Source: Vibrio tapetis subsp. tapetis (lineage in GTDB: Bacteria; Pseudomonadota; Gammaproteobacteria; Enterobacterales; Vibrionaceae). Taken from it: DNA of 64,000 bases. A program made the translations under genes and the position numbers. Of this stretch, positions 53,927 through 62,943 are shown piece by piece (the first letter of the stretch is position 1; every line of letters starts with the position of its first letter). Below the pieces are notes generated by a model. It was given only the letters and a program-made list of their open reading frames with translations, made no database searches and was not told the origin of the DNA. The DNA lies in contig NZ_LT960612.1 in NCBI RefSeq assembly GCF_900233005.1, forward strand, positions 434,001 to 498,000, read 5' to 3'.

Positions 53927-55522
53927 TTAACTGCCTGTGCGCATCACATCCCAACATAAGGTGAACTTAGCGCCCCCCAGCGCAGATTGCGAAACGAATG
54001 CATCCCCTTCATGCCAAATGGCAATCTGCTTCACTATCGCTAAACCTAATCCGTACCCTGTTGTGGTATTTCTTTCTTCATTATCGACCTGAGTAAAGGG
54101 ATCAAAAATCGATTCCCATAAGTCTTGTGGAATGCCGATACCATCATCTTCTATGATTAGAACCCACCCTTTAGTATGGCGCTCAAAAGTAACGTCGACC
54201 CTGCTTTTAGCGTATCTGGCAGCGTTTGAAAGTAAGTTATTCATCGCTCGGATCATGGCTCTTTGGTCGACCATCACTTCTTCTGATTCAATTAATGTGG
54301 CGCAATTAAACTCCACAGACAACGATGGGTGCTCTAAATGAAAATGGTTTATTTCAGAGCGTAATATGGGCTGTAATACACATGGCACGATTTGGTTAGC
54401 ATTAGGCGCACTGCGAGAATAGCGAGAAAGGATCAAGGTTTGATTGATGAGATGGTCGAGGTCATCCATGCTTTTATCTACCGATCTGTTGTATTTTTCT
54501 TTGTTCTCTTTGGATATTTCATTGTCCTTCAGCATCTCTAAAGCAAATCGCAGCCTATAGAGTGGCGTTCTTAAGTCATGTGCAATTGCATTGGTTAGGT
54601 CACGATGCCCAAGTACCAGCTTTTCGACGTTATTGGCCATTTGGTTAAATGATGTGCCCAGTTGAGCAACGACGGACCATTTAGACGTTTTTGCACGAGC
54701 TTGCAGATCACCGTTACCATATTGGTTTGTTGTCGAGACGAGGCGTTTTAAATCGCGCCATAAAGGAATGGCCCATAACATCATGACTGCCGCAATGCAC
54801 AGCATGATCCCCATAACAATCGCCCCCATGAACAGTATTTGGACAGACGTCGATTGATCATCGATTACCCGTAAAATATCCTTATCTTCAATGAGAGCAA
54901 AGAGGATCTGATCTTCGTTTTCGTTAATTACAGACGCAATTTCTCCGGCCAGAAGCAGAGATTTCTGATCTTCGGGCAGTTCTATCGAATCAAAGTGTTC
55001 AATGGTGGCGGCGACTGGCATTGATAAGGTGATTTTATTCAATTGAACACTGCGCTGATCTCGGGGTAATTTTTTCATTTCACGCACGAGTAAGAATATC
55101 GGCCCGCTGGCCTGCAATTTTCCATAGTCATCACTCGCTAGATCCATCGCGAGATATATCGCTTGTTCACTTTGCTTTATGCCCATAACCAAAGCTGAAG
55201 GATCGGCAATATGGTAGGCCATTTCTCCTTCTTTGATGCTTGTTAAGTTCGCAGGACTTAACGGGAGTTCTGCTATATCGACAAGTTTGAGTTGCATACC
55301 AAAATGAGGCTGTAGGTTTTGTATGGTTTGTTGCCAATCTTGTGGAGGCTGGGAAGTTAAGTCTTCATGGATTGTTCGTAACGTCGGCCCGTAAAGCTCT
55401 TGATAGATATCTTTGGAAATTATCTCGCTGATTTTGGTGATAGGGTTAGCCGTAATGGGGTTAAAGAAAAACGCGATGAGTATCAGTATCACCAACCAAA
55501 GAAGAGAAAATGCCTTAATCAT
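53927..55522 (-). CDS. Sensor histidine kinase, RstB-like
   Basis: This kinase has a first helix (AFSLLWLVILILIAFFF), a long periplasmic domain of about 220 residues, and a second helix near residue 260 (FMGAIVMGIMLCIAAVMMLW). A HAMP domain, the HisKA box AIAHDLRTPLYRLRFALEML and an HATPase domain with NNLLSNAARYAKSR and GYGLGLAIVKQIA follow. The linker after the second helix and the H-box resemble RstB. It is about 100 residues longer than E. coli RstB because of the periplasmic domain. The ATG at 55522 is preferred, 10 nt after the regulator stop; the frame upstream lies within the regulator gene. Confidence 0.83.
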   Translation of the reverse strand: MIKAFSLLWLVILILIAFFFNPITANPITKISEIISKDIYQELYGPTLRTIHEDLTSQPPQDWQQTIQNLQPHFGMQLKLVDIAELPLSPANLTSIKEGEMAYHIADPSALVMGIKQSEQAIYLAMDLASDDYGKLQASGPIFLLVREMKKLPRDQRSVQLNKITLSMPVAATIEHFDSIELPEDQKSLLLAGEIASVINENEDQILFALIEDKDILRVIDDQSTSVQILFMGAIVMGIMLCIAAVMMLWAIPLWRDLKRLVSTTNQYGNGDLQARAKTSKWSVVAQLGTSFNQMANNVEKLVLGHRDLTNAIAHDLRTPLYRLRFALEMLKDNEISKENKEKYNRSVDKSMDDLDHLINQTLILSRYSRSAPNANQIVPCVLQPILRSEINHFHLEHPSLSVEFNCATLIESEEVMVDQRAMIRAMNNLLSNAARYAKSRVDVTFERHTKGWVLIIEDDGIGIPQDLWESIFDPFTQVDNEERNTTTGYGLGLAIVKQIAIWHEGDAFVSQSALGGAKFTLCWDVMRTGS

Positions 55523-55532
55523 GAGTGCCCCA

Positions 55533-56252
55533 TTAGCGCTTGTTTGGACAAAGTTGATAGCCTTTACCACGAATCGTTTTGATGATTTGTGGTTTGTTAG
55601 GATCATCTTGAAGGGTTCTTCTTAAACGAGATATCCGTCGGTCTATTGATCGATCCAACCCATCGTACTCATACCCTCTGATCTGCTGAACAATATCGTC
55701 TCTCGATACGACTTGTCCTGAGTTCTTGGCAAGCAAATGCAACAGCTCAAACTCGGCGGTAGTTAACCGTATTTCATTGTTATTTAGCGAAACCCGTCGT
55801 TTCTGCAAGTCTACTTTCAATGCACCGAATTCGAATATTGATGAGGGATCTGAAGATGTGCTGATGCGTTGATTTCTTCTTAGGAGCGCGCGTATTCTAG
55901 ATAAAAGCAGCCTTGGTTGTACTTGCTTTACGATGTAATCGTCGGCACCTAACTCCAACCCCATCATTTGGTCAATGTCGTCATCTAGGGCGGTTTGCAT
56001 CAGGATCATACCGAGATAATCGGCTCTCACTGCGCGACAAACATCCATACCTGACTGGCCAGGAAGCATGACATCTAATATCACTAAGTCCGGTTGTTCC
56101 TCGACAATTCTGTTCGCAGCCTCTAAGCCGTTACTAACGTGCGTGACGTTAAATTCATAATTTCTCAGGTAATCGCAAATGAGCTCAGCCAGTTCCATGT
56201 CATCTTCTACGAGCATTAATCTGTAATGGCTAGCAGGGTTCATTAGGTACAT
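55533..56252 (-). CDS. Response regulator, RstA-like (OmpR family)
   Basis: The 239-residue protein has a receiver with VEDDMELAELICDYL, phosphorylation Asp in LVILDVMLPGQSG and Lys in DDYIVKQVQPRLLLSRIRAL, and a winged helix with LTTAEFELLHLLAKNSGQVV and GYEYDGLDRSIDRRISRLRR. The last motif and the length match RstA. An ideal Shine-Dalgarno (aaggagagg) precedes the ATG. It is followed by its kinase and then the DUF2860 gene. Confidence 0.87.
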   Translation of the reverse strand: MYLMNPASHYRLMLVEDDMELAELICDYLRNYEFNVTHVSNGLEAANRIVEEQPDLVILDVMLPGQSGMDVCRAVRADYLGMILMQTALDDDIDQMMGLELGADDYIVKQVQPRLLLSRIRALLRRNQRISTSSDPSSIFEFGALKVDLQKRRVSLNNNEIRLTTAEFELLHLLAKNSGQVVSRDDIVQQIRGYEYDGLDRSIDRRISRLRRTLQDDPNKPQIIKTIRGKGYQLCPNKR

Positions 56253-56595
56253 TTCCTCTCCTTAGATATTGGTGGGGATTTTATTTCAATCTTACCGAGC
56301 GGACTGTGACGATTTGTGACGTACCTAACCGACTTTCCCGAGCTAAATACGATGAATTCGCCTTCGAAAAGTGCTTATGGCGATAGCTATGGTGAATCTA
56401 AGTAAAGGTTATCATTGTTTTATAAAATAGATAGTCGGTATTTTGAGACAAGAAGAGTCGACAAAAGAAATAACAAGGGGATTCGAGGCGGTGGTGCAGA
56501 AGAGACCATGGAACGTTAGCAACATCAGAGCCAGAACGAAAGCTGTGGTATCGCTCGTGAACTCTGATGTGTATTCGAGGTTACAAATTGATAGC

Positions 56596-57165
56596 TCAAC
56601 CCACCAGTGGCATACCAATCAAAATCTTGTGCAGATACATCACAAATACGCCGGTTAAGGCCACACCAATGATAATCGCAAAAATGTCGTTTACGCCATT
56701 TGCTTTCAGCCCTGGGACGGGGCGCGATTCTCTCTTTTTCATCGAGATTCTATCAACAACAGCCCAGGCCAAAAATGCGCCAAAAAGTATCACGTCGGCT
56801 AGCATGCCGTTGACCAGTAAGTGGCTGAACGCCCATAGTTTTACCGCGACTAGCTGTGGATGTTTAGTGACTTGTTTTATCTTTCCCGGGAAGTAAGGAG
56901 CAACAAACAGCACCATCGCTGGCAACATCAATAGGTAGGTTAAGTGCCTCGTCCAAGACGGTGGGACATACAAGACAATAGGCTCAAGGCGAAGTGCAGC
57001 ATAACCCTGTGCGATGAGCACAATGCCAACAACGGAGATGAGTGAATAGAGGATTTTCCACCCGCCTTCACTTTTCGCAACCATCCTGTTTCTCGCATCT
57101 TCTGCAAAGATTGAGATTGAATGAATTCCGAGAAACAAAAACAAACCAGCGATTAAACTCAACAT
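56596..57165 (-). CDS. NnrU family membrane protein
   Basis: The 189-residue protein has about five or six helices. The family features are FLFLGIHSISIFAEDAR at the N-terminus, PPSWTRHLTYLLMLPAMVL and the conserved HPQLVAVKLWAFSHLLVNG motif. NnrU-type proteins are associated with nitric-oxide reduction or with heme/isoprenoid-type methyltransfer chemistry in relatives; no nitrite or nitric-oxide reductase gene is adjacent here. Nothing was recognised in 56253-56595 apart from AT-rich sequence. Confidence 0.82.
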   Translation of the reverse strand: MLSLIAGLFLFLGIHSISIFAEDARNRMVAKSEGGWKILYSLISVVGIVLIAQGYAALRLEPIVLYVPPSWTRHLTYLLMLPAMVLFVAPYFPGKIKQVTKHPQLVAVKLWAFSHLLVNGMLADVILFGAFLAWAVVDRISMKKRESRPVPGLKANGVNDIFAIIIGVALTGVFVMYLHKILIGMPLVG

Positions 57166-57304
57166 AACCTATTTTCCTTAAAGCCGACAAATTAACACTC
57201 ACTATAGTTTGTTGTTTAATAACATTAATATCGCGCAAAATCAAATTGCACACAATCAAACTTATGGCAAGGTCACAGTTGTCAAATATCCTCATCTCCC
57301 ACCG

Positions 57305-57760
57305 CTAAATATCGCGATTATCGTCTAGCCACTGCTGCAATCGCTGTGAATGAGCAAGCATTTCGCTTACGTGTTTGTCATCCCACTCTTCAAAACAGCG
57401 ATCGACCATTGGCAAAAAACTCATAAAGGCGTTTTGCGTTTTATCTAAGCCGCTTTGATTAATGCTAATCCATTTTTTTCTTCCATCGTGGCTGTCTTTT
57501 CGAATATCGACCAGCCCCATTTCTACTAGCTTGTTCACGACCTTGGTGATGCCCGGTTGGTTCATCTGCATCACTTCTGCAAGTTGACTGATCGTTTGCT
57601 CTCGCTCTGGGTGATGAGAAAAGTGAGTCAGTAGATTGAACTGCGATTGATTGATGCCAAGCGGTATCAAGGCTTTACTCAACCATGCATCGGTCAGCTG
57701 ATTTATTATTCCTAATGATGTCATTAGCTTAAGTGATATCTGTTGTTTTTCTTCCAACAT
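57305..57760 (-). CDS. MarR-family transcriptional regulator
   Basis: The 151-residue winged-helix protein shows SQFNLLTHFSHHPEREQTIS, QLAEVMQMNQPGITKVVNKL and the wing DIRKDSHDGRKKWISINQSG. MarR proteins act as dimers that release DNA on binding a phenolic compound or on oxidation. It is divergent from the nitroreductase gene, and two tandem palindromes between them (57782-57818) are its likely operators. Confidence 0.88.
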   Translation of the reverse strand: MLEEKQQISLKLMTSLGIINQLTDAWLSKALIPLGINQSQFNLLTHFSHHPEREQTISQLAEVMQMNQPGITKVVNKLVEMGLVDIRKDSHDGRKKWISINQSGLDKTQNAFMSFLPMVDRCFEEWDDKHVSEMLAHSQRLQQWLDDNRDI

Positions 57761-57781
57761 TTTTTAAAAACCTCTTGAATT

Positions 57782-57818
57782 GCATTCCTAGGAATGTAAT
57801 ATTTATTCCATGGAATAA
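57782..57818. promoter_or_regulatory. Two tandem palindromes, MarR operator candidates
   Basis: GCATTCCTAGGAATGT (57782-57797) and TTATTCCATGGAATAA (57803-57818) share the core ATTCC-NN-GGAAT and have centres 21 bp apart, two helical turns. They lie between the divergent MarR and nitroreductase starts. Confidence 0.7.
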
Positions 57819-57840
57819 TTCTAGCAGGTAAGGGCATATT

Positions 57841-58992
57841 ATGAACAGAAGAAACTTTATTAAAATTTTAGGCGCGAGTGGCGTCGTACTCGCGGCAACC
57901 CCAATCATCACTCACCAATTATCAAGTAACGAGACCCTAAACATAAGGCCAACCCACACGTATGATGACATAAGAAAAACACTATTAAGCTATGCCATGC
58001 TGAGTGCGACCCCCCATAATACTCAAGCTTGGAAAGTCGCTCTGCCAAGTAACGACACGATCTTGCTGTATGTTGATCCTGAACGTCTATTACCGCAAAC
58101 CGACCCTATTTATCGTCAAATTCATATCGGGCAAGGTGCCTTTATTGAAAGCTTGGTCATCGCCGCCAGTCATTTTGGTGTTCGAGCACACGTCGATTAC
58201 TTCCCACAAGGGGAATACGACAACCAAAGTTTGGAAGCAAAGCCAGTGGCTTCAATTACACTCATTTCTGACCCCACTGTTGTCGCCGACCCACTCTTTC
58301 ATTATTTGGTTACTCGCCAATCAACCAAGACCCCTTACGCCGCCGAAGTCATCCCTAAAGAACAGTTAAGCCGCCTGACTCAAGCAACCAATAACCCGAC
58401 CTTTCCAGTCAGGTTCGTTGATGCCGCTAGTGATGATGGACAAATGAGCCACTTCTTGACAGATTCGATGCGCATTGAAGAACACAATGCTTCGCGGAGT
58501 TTAGAAACCATTGGTATGTTCCGCTTTAATGATGAAGAATTTGTTACTCACAGAGACGGATTCGGACTAGAACAAAATGGGGTGAGCGGCGCTAAACGCT
58601 GGTTTGCAGAGCGGTTTTTTATCAGCCGAGAGCAGGCAGAAGCCGATCCTCAAAGTTTTGGTAAGGAAGGAATAAAGCTGACCAAGAAAGTGGCCGACAA
58701 CGCACCACATTTCGGTTTACTTATCAGTAATAACAACCGCCGATTGGATCAAGTTGAGTCTGGCCGCATCTACCAAAGAATGAACCTAGTCACCGCTTCA
58801 ATGGGGTTAGTACAGCACCCAATGAGCCAGATATTACAAGAATATACTGACATGTTGCCACTGCAAGCTGAGTTTAAGCAGCACTACGGAATTAAACCAG
58901 AGCAAACCGTGCAGATGCTATTTCGTTTAGGAAAGGCACCATTGACTCCTTCATCTCCACGCCGAGAAGTCAGTGACATTGTATTGGGTTAA
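57841..58992 (+). CDS. Tat-exported nitroreductase-family (Acg-like) protein
   Basis: The N-terminus MNRRNFIKILGASGVVLAAT has a twin-arginine motif and hydrophobic core, so a folded cofactor-bearing protein would be exported. The body matches nitroreductase-fold proteins of the Acg type: LLSYAMLSATPHNTQAWKVA (the family's S-x-x-N-x-Q-P/A-W motif), the DPERLLPQTDP strand, HIGQGAFIESLVIAA and a C-terminal QMLFRLGKAP. The 383 residues fit the double-domain Acg arrangement rather than a 220-residue canonical nitroreductase. FMN binding is likely. It is divergent from the MarR regulator. Confidence 0.8.
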   Translation: MNRRNFIKILGASGVVLAATPIITHQLSSNETLNIRPTHTYDDIRKTLLSYAMLSATPHNTQAWKVALPSNDTILLYVDPERLLPQTDPIYRQIHIGQGAFIESLVIAASHFGVRAHVDYFPQGEYDNQSLEAKPVASITLISDPTVVADPLFHYLVTRQSTKTPYAAEVIPKEQLSRLTQATNNPTFPVRFVDAASDDGQMSHFLTDSMRIEEHNASRSLETIGMFRFNDEEFVTHRDGFGLEQNGVSGAKRWFAERFFISREQAEADPQSFGKEGIKLTKKVADNAPHFGLLISNNNRRLDQVESGRIYQRMNLVTASMGLVQHPMSQILQEYTDMLPLQAEFKQHYGIKPEQTVQMLFRLGKAPLTPSSPRREVSDIVLG

Positions 58993-59030
58993 ATCGCAGG
59001 CATGTGAACAGTTCATGAGAGTGATGCGAG

Positions 59031-59615
59031 TTAGAATGGGTAGTGGCTAAATACCTCTTCCACCATTTGTTCTAATGGGGCATCACCATCATTGGCTTTT
59101 GCGTAAATACGCAGACCTGAAATTTGCACCTGAACATGGCGCGCTAACTGCTCGGCACTTTTCTCTTTACTTACTTCGCCCATTTCTTGCGCTTCCACAA
59201 TCAATTTGGCGAATTCAGCTTCCATTGTTTTCAGAGAACGCTTTGCTTCCGCCAATAAATCAGCGTGATCGTCGGTAAGCTCCGCAACGGTTTTTGCCAA
59301 CATACACATGCCATTAGGCGCATCACGTTGTGTTTTCAAAACCAGATGCTTTACAAACACAGTTAACGCTTCAATCGGCGTTGCACTTTCTGCTCGGCAT
59401 TGTGCCAATTGAGCAATACCCAGTTCGGTATAACGGGCTAGTGCTTCTTTAAAAAGCCCTTCTTTACTGCCAAATGTCGCGTAGATGCTACCCGGGCGCA
59501 TATCAATCACATCTTGCAAGTTACGCATAGATGTCGCATGAAAGCCTTTTTCCCAGTACAGATCTTTCGCTTTATCAACGACTTGCTCGCGATCGAATTT
59601 AGTGTTTTTTCTCAT
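59031..59615 (-). CDS. TetR-family transcriptional repressor
   Basis: The HTH region is KFDREQVVDKAKDLYWEKGF, HATSMRNLQDVIDM, then RPGSIYATFGSKEGLFKEAL. The C-terminal ligand domain (to residue 194) resembles the NemR/AcrR-like group, with a cysteine in GMCMLAKTVAEL. It is divergent from the AhpD-like gene, and two perfect or near-perfect palindromes between them mark its operators. Confidence 0.88.
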   Translation of the reverse strand: MRKNTKFDREQVVDKAKDLYWEKGFHATSMRNLQDVIDMRPGSIYATFGSKEGLFKEALARYTELGIAQLAQCRAESATPIEALTVFVKHLVLKTQRDAPNGMCMLAKTVAELTDDHADLLAEAKRSLKTMEAEFAKLIVEAQEMGEVSKEKSAEQLARHVQVQISGLRIYAKANDGDAPLEQMVEEVFSHYPF

Positions 59616-59640
59616 TATACTTTCTCACTAAAAATTAACT

Positions 59641-59679
59641 TTGAACGACTGTTCAATTTTATCTTGAACGATCGTTCAA
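59641..59679. promoter_or_regulatory. Tandem TetR operators
   Basis: TTGAACGACTGTTCAA (59641-59656, two central mismatches) and TTGAACGATCGTTCAA (59664-59679, perfect 16-bp palindrome) are spaced 23 bp apart between the TetR gene and the AhpD-like gene. The 59641 copy lies just 26 bp upstream of the TetR ATG, fitting autorepression. Confidence 0.8.
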
Positions 59680-59767
59680 ATCTAGTTATATTCTCAATCA
59701 CACCAACGGATGACTTCACTAAGGTATTCAGTTGATGCTCTTATTAATGATGAAAAATAGGATATAA

Positions 59768-60319
59768 ATGATGAGTAAGTTTGAAATTCACACATTAGAA
59801 TCAGCACCGGAAGCAAGTAAATCAGCGGTACAAGCCTCAATTAATGCGAATGGTCGTCTGCCGGGTTTACACGCGATAATGTCAGAAGCGCCGGGGCTGT
59901 TAGAGGGCTATCAAGTTCTGCATAAACTCTTTACTGAGTCTTCATTTGATGCAGAAGAACTCACCGTCGTTTGGCAAACGATTAATGTCGAGCACGAGTG
60001 TGGTTATTGTGTACCAGCCCACACTGGCATCGCACATATGATGAAAGTTAATCCAGCATTGACTGAAGCGCTACGCAACCGTGAAGCCATGCCAACGGCT
60101 AAGCTTCAAGCACTGCACGACACAACCCTTGCGATGGTTCGCAACCGCGGTAACCTGACAGAAGTGGAACTAGACAAGTTTTATTCCGTCGGTTACGGCC
60201 AACGTCAGGTGTTAGAAATTGTCTTGGGCTTGGCACAAAAAGTGATGAGTAACTACACCAACCATCTTGCAGAAACGCCGGTAGACAAAGTATTTGAAAA
60301 GTTTGCTTGGGAAAAATAA
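59768..60319 (+). CDS. AhpD/carboxymuconolactone-decarboxylase-like protein
   Basis: The all-helical 183-residue protein has the redox centre EHECGYCVPAHTGIAHMM, the C-x-x-C-x-x-x-H motif of AhpD-type alkylhydroperoxidases (the second Cys is CV and His is in AHTG). It may reduce peroxides or act on an unknown substrate. It is controlled by the divergent TetR gene through the operators at 59641-59679. A terminator lies at 60366-60388. Confidence 0.85.
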   Translation: MMSKFEIHTLESAPEASKSAVQASINANGRLPGLHAIMSEAPGLLEGYQVLHKLFTESSFDAEELTVVWQTINVEHECGYCVPAHTGIAHMMKVNPALTEALRNREAMPTAKLQALHDTTLAMVRNRGNLTEVELDKFYSVGYGQRQVLEIVLGLAQKVMSNYTNHLAETPVDKVFEKFAWEK

Positions 60320-60365
60320 CGGCAGGCAATCGCCAAGGATTTAACAGTATACGCACGATCTTCAT

Positions 60366-60388
60366 GCCCACTTTAGCGTGGGCTTTTT
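60366..60388 (+). terminator. Terminator of the AhpD-like gene
   Basis: GCCCAC (60366-60371), a 6-nt loop, GTGGGC (60378-60383) and T5. It lies 46 nt after the stop codon. Confidence 0.8.
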
Positions 60389-60525
60389 GATCCTCTTACA
60401 CGTATTTTATTAATAACAGGCAAGGCACGCTTTCGTAAACGAGCAGTACAAGCCAACAAGCGTAGAAAATGAGATCCCCCAAAACCATGCTATAGTCAGT
60501 TCAAGTCTGAAACTCATTAAAGATT

Positions 60526-61480
60526 ATGTTATTAGAAGATCTACAAGTCATTTTTAAAAGTGGCCGAATTTCGTAGTATTACCCAAGCCGCCGCCAACTT
60601 AGACATGAGAACCGCAACTGCCAGTGCTGCGGTGAAACGTGTAGAGGCCGCGCTTGGCGTCGAGCTTTTTATTCGCACCACTCGCAGTTTACGCTTATCG
60701 AGCGCAGGTGAACGCTACCTACCTCAGTGTGAAGAAGCACTGCAAATGTTAGACAAAGCCAAACTCAATATGAAAGGTGGTCTCGACATTATTGATGGTG
60801 AATTGCGAATTGCCGTATCCAGCGACTTGGGCCGAAACCTGGCCATGGGCTGGTTAGATGAATTCATGGATCAATACCCTAAAGTTAGCTTGCGAGCCAA
60901 CTTAAGCGATAGCAACGTGGATTTCTACCGCGACTCCATTGATATGGCTCTGCGCTATGGTTCACCGTCTGATTCGAGCCTATACGGTTTTAAAATCAGT
61001 ACCATCCCCAAGATACTCTGTGCAACACCTGAGTATTTAGCTAAGTACGGCACGCCGACTCACCCCAATGATCTTCATGAGCACAATGGCTTGCTATACC
61101 AAGTGCGCGACGTCATTCACGATGTGTGGGATTTCCAACACGTCGATAGCCAATCGGAATCAAGCGAAAACTACAAAATAAAAATGACGGCCAATCGCGC
61201 TTCAAATGATGCCGATCTCGTTCGCCGATGGTGTGTTGCTAGTAAAGGCCTTGCGATTAAATCAGCACTGGATATGGCTAACGATTTACTGGCCGGAAAT
61301 TTAGTCCATGTCATGCCAGATTATCAAGCTAAACCTACCGAGTTGTGGCTTGTTTGCCCAAGCAGGCAGTCGATTACTCCTGCCGTACGTATTTTGCGTG
61401 ATAGTTTTCGAGACAAATCGAAAGCAATTTTGCAACAATTGGTCGACCGTAAAATTCTGCATTGCAATCACCTTCTGTAG
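60526..61480 (+). pseudogene. LysR-family regulator with a 5' frameshift
   Basis: From ATG 60526 the frame reads MLLEDLQVIFKSGRIS and stops. In the next frame a normal LysR continues: VAEFRSITQAAANLDMRTAT, ASAAVKRVEAALGVELFIRT and an effector domain through DMALRYGSPSD and LAIKSALDMANDLLAGNLVH. One T too many in the T5 run at 60551-60555 explains it; with one removed the start reads MLLEDLQVILKVAEFRSIT, a standard LysR N-terminus. A GTG at 60560 could start a shortened protein lacking the first HTH helix. The HTH loss would probably abolish DNA binding, so either this is broken or the T-run is miscalled. Confidence 0.75.
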
Positions 61481-61484
61481 CCTT

Positions 61485-61501
61485 GCCCCTGCATCAGGGG
61501 C
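61485..61501 (+). terminator. Short GC hairpin after the LysR gene
   Basis: GCCCCTG (61485-61491) and CAGGGGC (61495-61501) with a 3-nt loop, immediately after the stop codon; only a weak T-rich tail follows. Confidence 0.5.
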
Positions 61502-61519
61502 TGTTGCCTTCTCACCACA

Positions 61520-61652
61520 ATACGCTTCCAACCTATTGCTAAACTCCCCCCCTCAGATACTTGCTGCTGAACAATACTTAGTTGGCGATCCTATAGCTTT
61601 AAAGGACATTATTTTAAATGGATTCAAAGGACAGGCATCGAAATTATCCTGA
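61520..61652 (+). pseudogene. Possible cytochrome c domain remnant
   Basis: The frame reads NSPPQILAAEQYLVGDPIAL and KDIILNGFKGQ, resembling the PPLAGSEYLxGDPxxLxxIVLxGLxG stretch of class I c-type cytochrome domains. The heme CxxCH and the rest are absent. A chance resemblance is possible. Nothing else was seen between 61653 and 61797. Confidence 0.3.
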
Positions 61653-61797
61653 ATCCCGCAGCCTGAGATCGCTAAAGAGATTTGCCACACAGCTCACAAA
61701 TAATACGTCATTGTTAATCCCTACTTATATACCACTTTACGCATATTACGCATCTGATGTACATTGGTTTGATATAATACAATTGAGGATTTAACCG

Positions 61798-62808
61798 ATG
61801 AAAAGAACACTTTTAGTGGTAGGTATAATGAGTTCATTTAGTGCATTTGCAGCTGACTTTTATGTTCCTGAAACGATATCAAATGAAGGTCAGACATTTC
61901 TAAAAGAGAATTTCACCCAAGCTGCGAAAGATGCTTCCATCATTCCTTCCGGATTAGATGACGATGGTTGGAAAGCCCTACAGAAATCGAGCGATGAACA
62001 AGTTCAGCCACTTAATGATGCCGCTGTTGCTATGTATCAGCCGAACATAGAGAAAGCGGTAATGGCGGGCATTCCAGTATTGGATATTCGCCCAAAGGAT
62101 TGGAAAGACAACGGTAAAGTACTGGTTTACATCCACGGCGGGGCTTATGTCGCCTATCACCCAGAATCTACGTTGGCCAGTAGCGTACCTGTCGCGGCCG
62201 ATACCGGACTACGAGTCATTTCTGTCGACTATACTCTGGCACCTTTTGCTCAGTACCAAACCATTACGGATCAAGTGATTGCCGTAATGGAGGCACTGGT
62301 TGCTCAAGGTTACAGCATGTCAGACATCGCAATGTATGGAGATTCGGCTGGTGGTGGTTTGGTTGCAGGCTCTGTTCTGAAAATGCGAGATTTGAAGCTA
62401 GATTTACCTGCCGCCATCGTTCTATGGTCGCCTTGGGCTGATATCACCGAAACAGGAGACAGTTACCAAACACTTAAGGAAGCTGAACCACTTTATCGCT
62501 ACGAATTGCTGCTCAAGCCATCTGCCGATGCTTATGCACCCATCGCTGATCAGAAACATCCCTATGTTTCTCCGGTTTACGGCGATTACAGCAAACCCTT
62601 TCCTCCAGTACTCATTCAGGGGGGCACAAAAGAGCTATTGCTAAGCGGAATGGTGCGACTTTACCAAGCAATTGATACTCAAGGAGGAGAAGCCAAACTG
62701 GACCTTTATGAAGGGATGTGGCACGTATTTCAGGCCTACTCATTTCACATTCCTGAAGCGGTAGCTGCGCGCAAGAAAATGGGACACTTCCTGACTGCCC
62801 ATTTATGA
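61798..62808 (+). CDS. Secreted alpha/beta hydrolase, hormone-sensitive-lipase family
   Basis: A signal peptide (MKRTLLVVGIMSSFSAFAA) precedes an esterase with oxyanion motif VYIHGGAYVAYHPES (His113-Gly-Gly) and nucleophile elbow MYGDSAGGGLVAG (Ser183). The acid and histidine are in the ELLLSGMVRLYQ and GMWHVFQAYSF region. These define the HSL (family IV) esterases, acting on short acyl esters in the periplasm or outside. It is a single-gene unit downstream of a LysR gene. Confidence 0.85.
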   Translation: MKRTLLVVGIMSSFSAFAADFYVPETISNEGQTFLKENFTQAAKDASIIPSGLDDDGWKALQKSSDEQVQPLNDAAVAMYQPNIEKAVMAGIPVLDIRPKDWKDNGKVLVYIHGGAYVAYHPESTLASSVPVAADTGLRVISVDYTLAPFAQYQTITDQVIAVMEALVAQGYSMSDIAMYGDSAGGGLVAGSVLKMRDLKLDLPAAIVLWSPWADITETGDSYQTLKEAEPLYRYELLLKPSADAYAPIADQKHPYVSPVYGDYSKPFPPVLIQGGTKELLLSGMVRLYQAIDTQGGEAKLDLYEGMWHVFQAYSFHIPEAVAARKKMGHFLTAHL

Positions 62809-62943
62809 TCGTTTAAAAGATCATTGAACGGACACACGCTTTAAAATAGAGCTCCTCTACTTTGAAGCATGCGTTCTTTATTCTTCGATAACAAGGAGCA
62901 AGATGGGGCAAGTCACCTTTCGGGAAATTATAAATAACGCACT

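Noticed and set aside
56412..56658. Small ORFs on both strands at 56.4-56.66 kb
   Set aside because: Both lie in AT-rich spacer or across the NnrU 3' end, with no RBS and no recognisable sequence.
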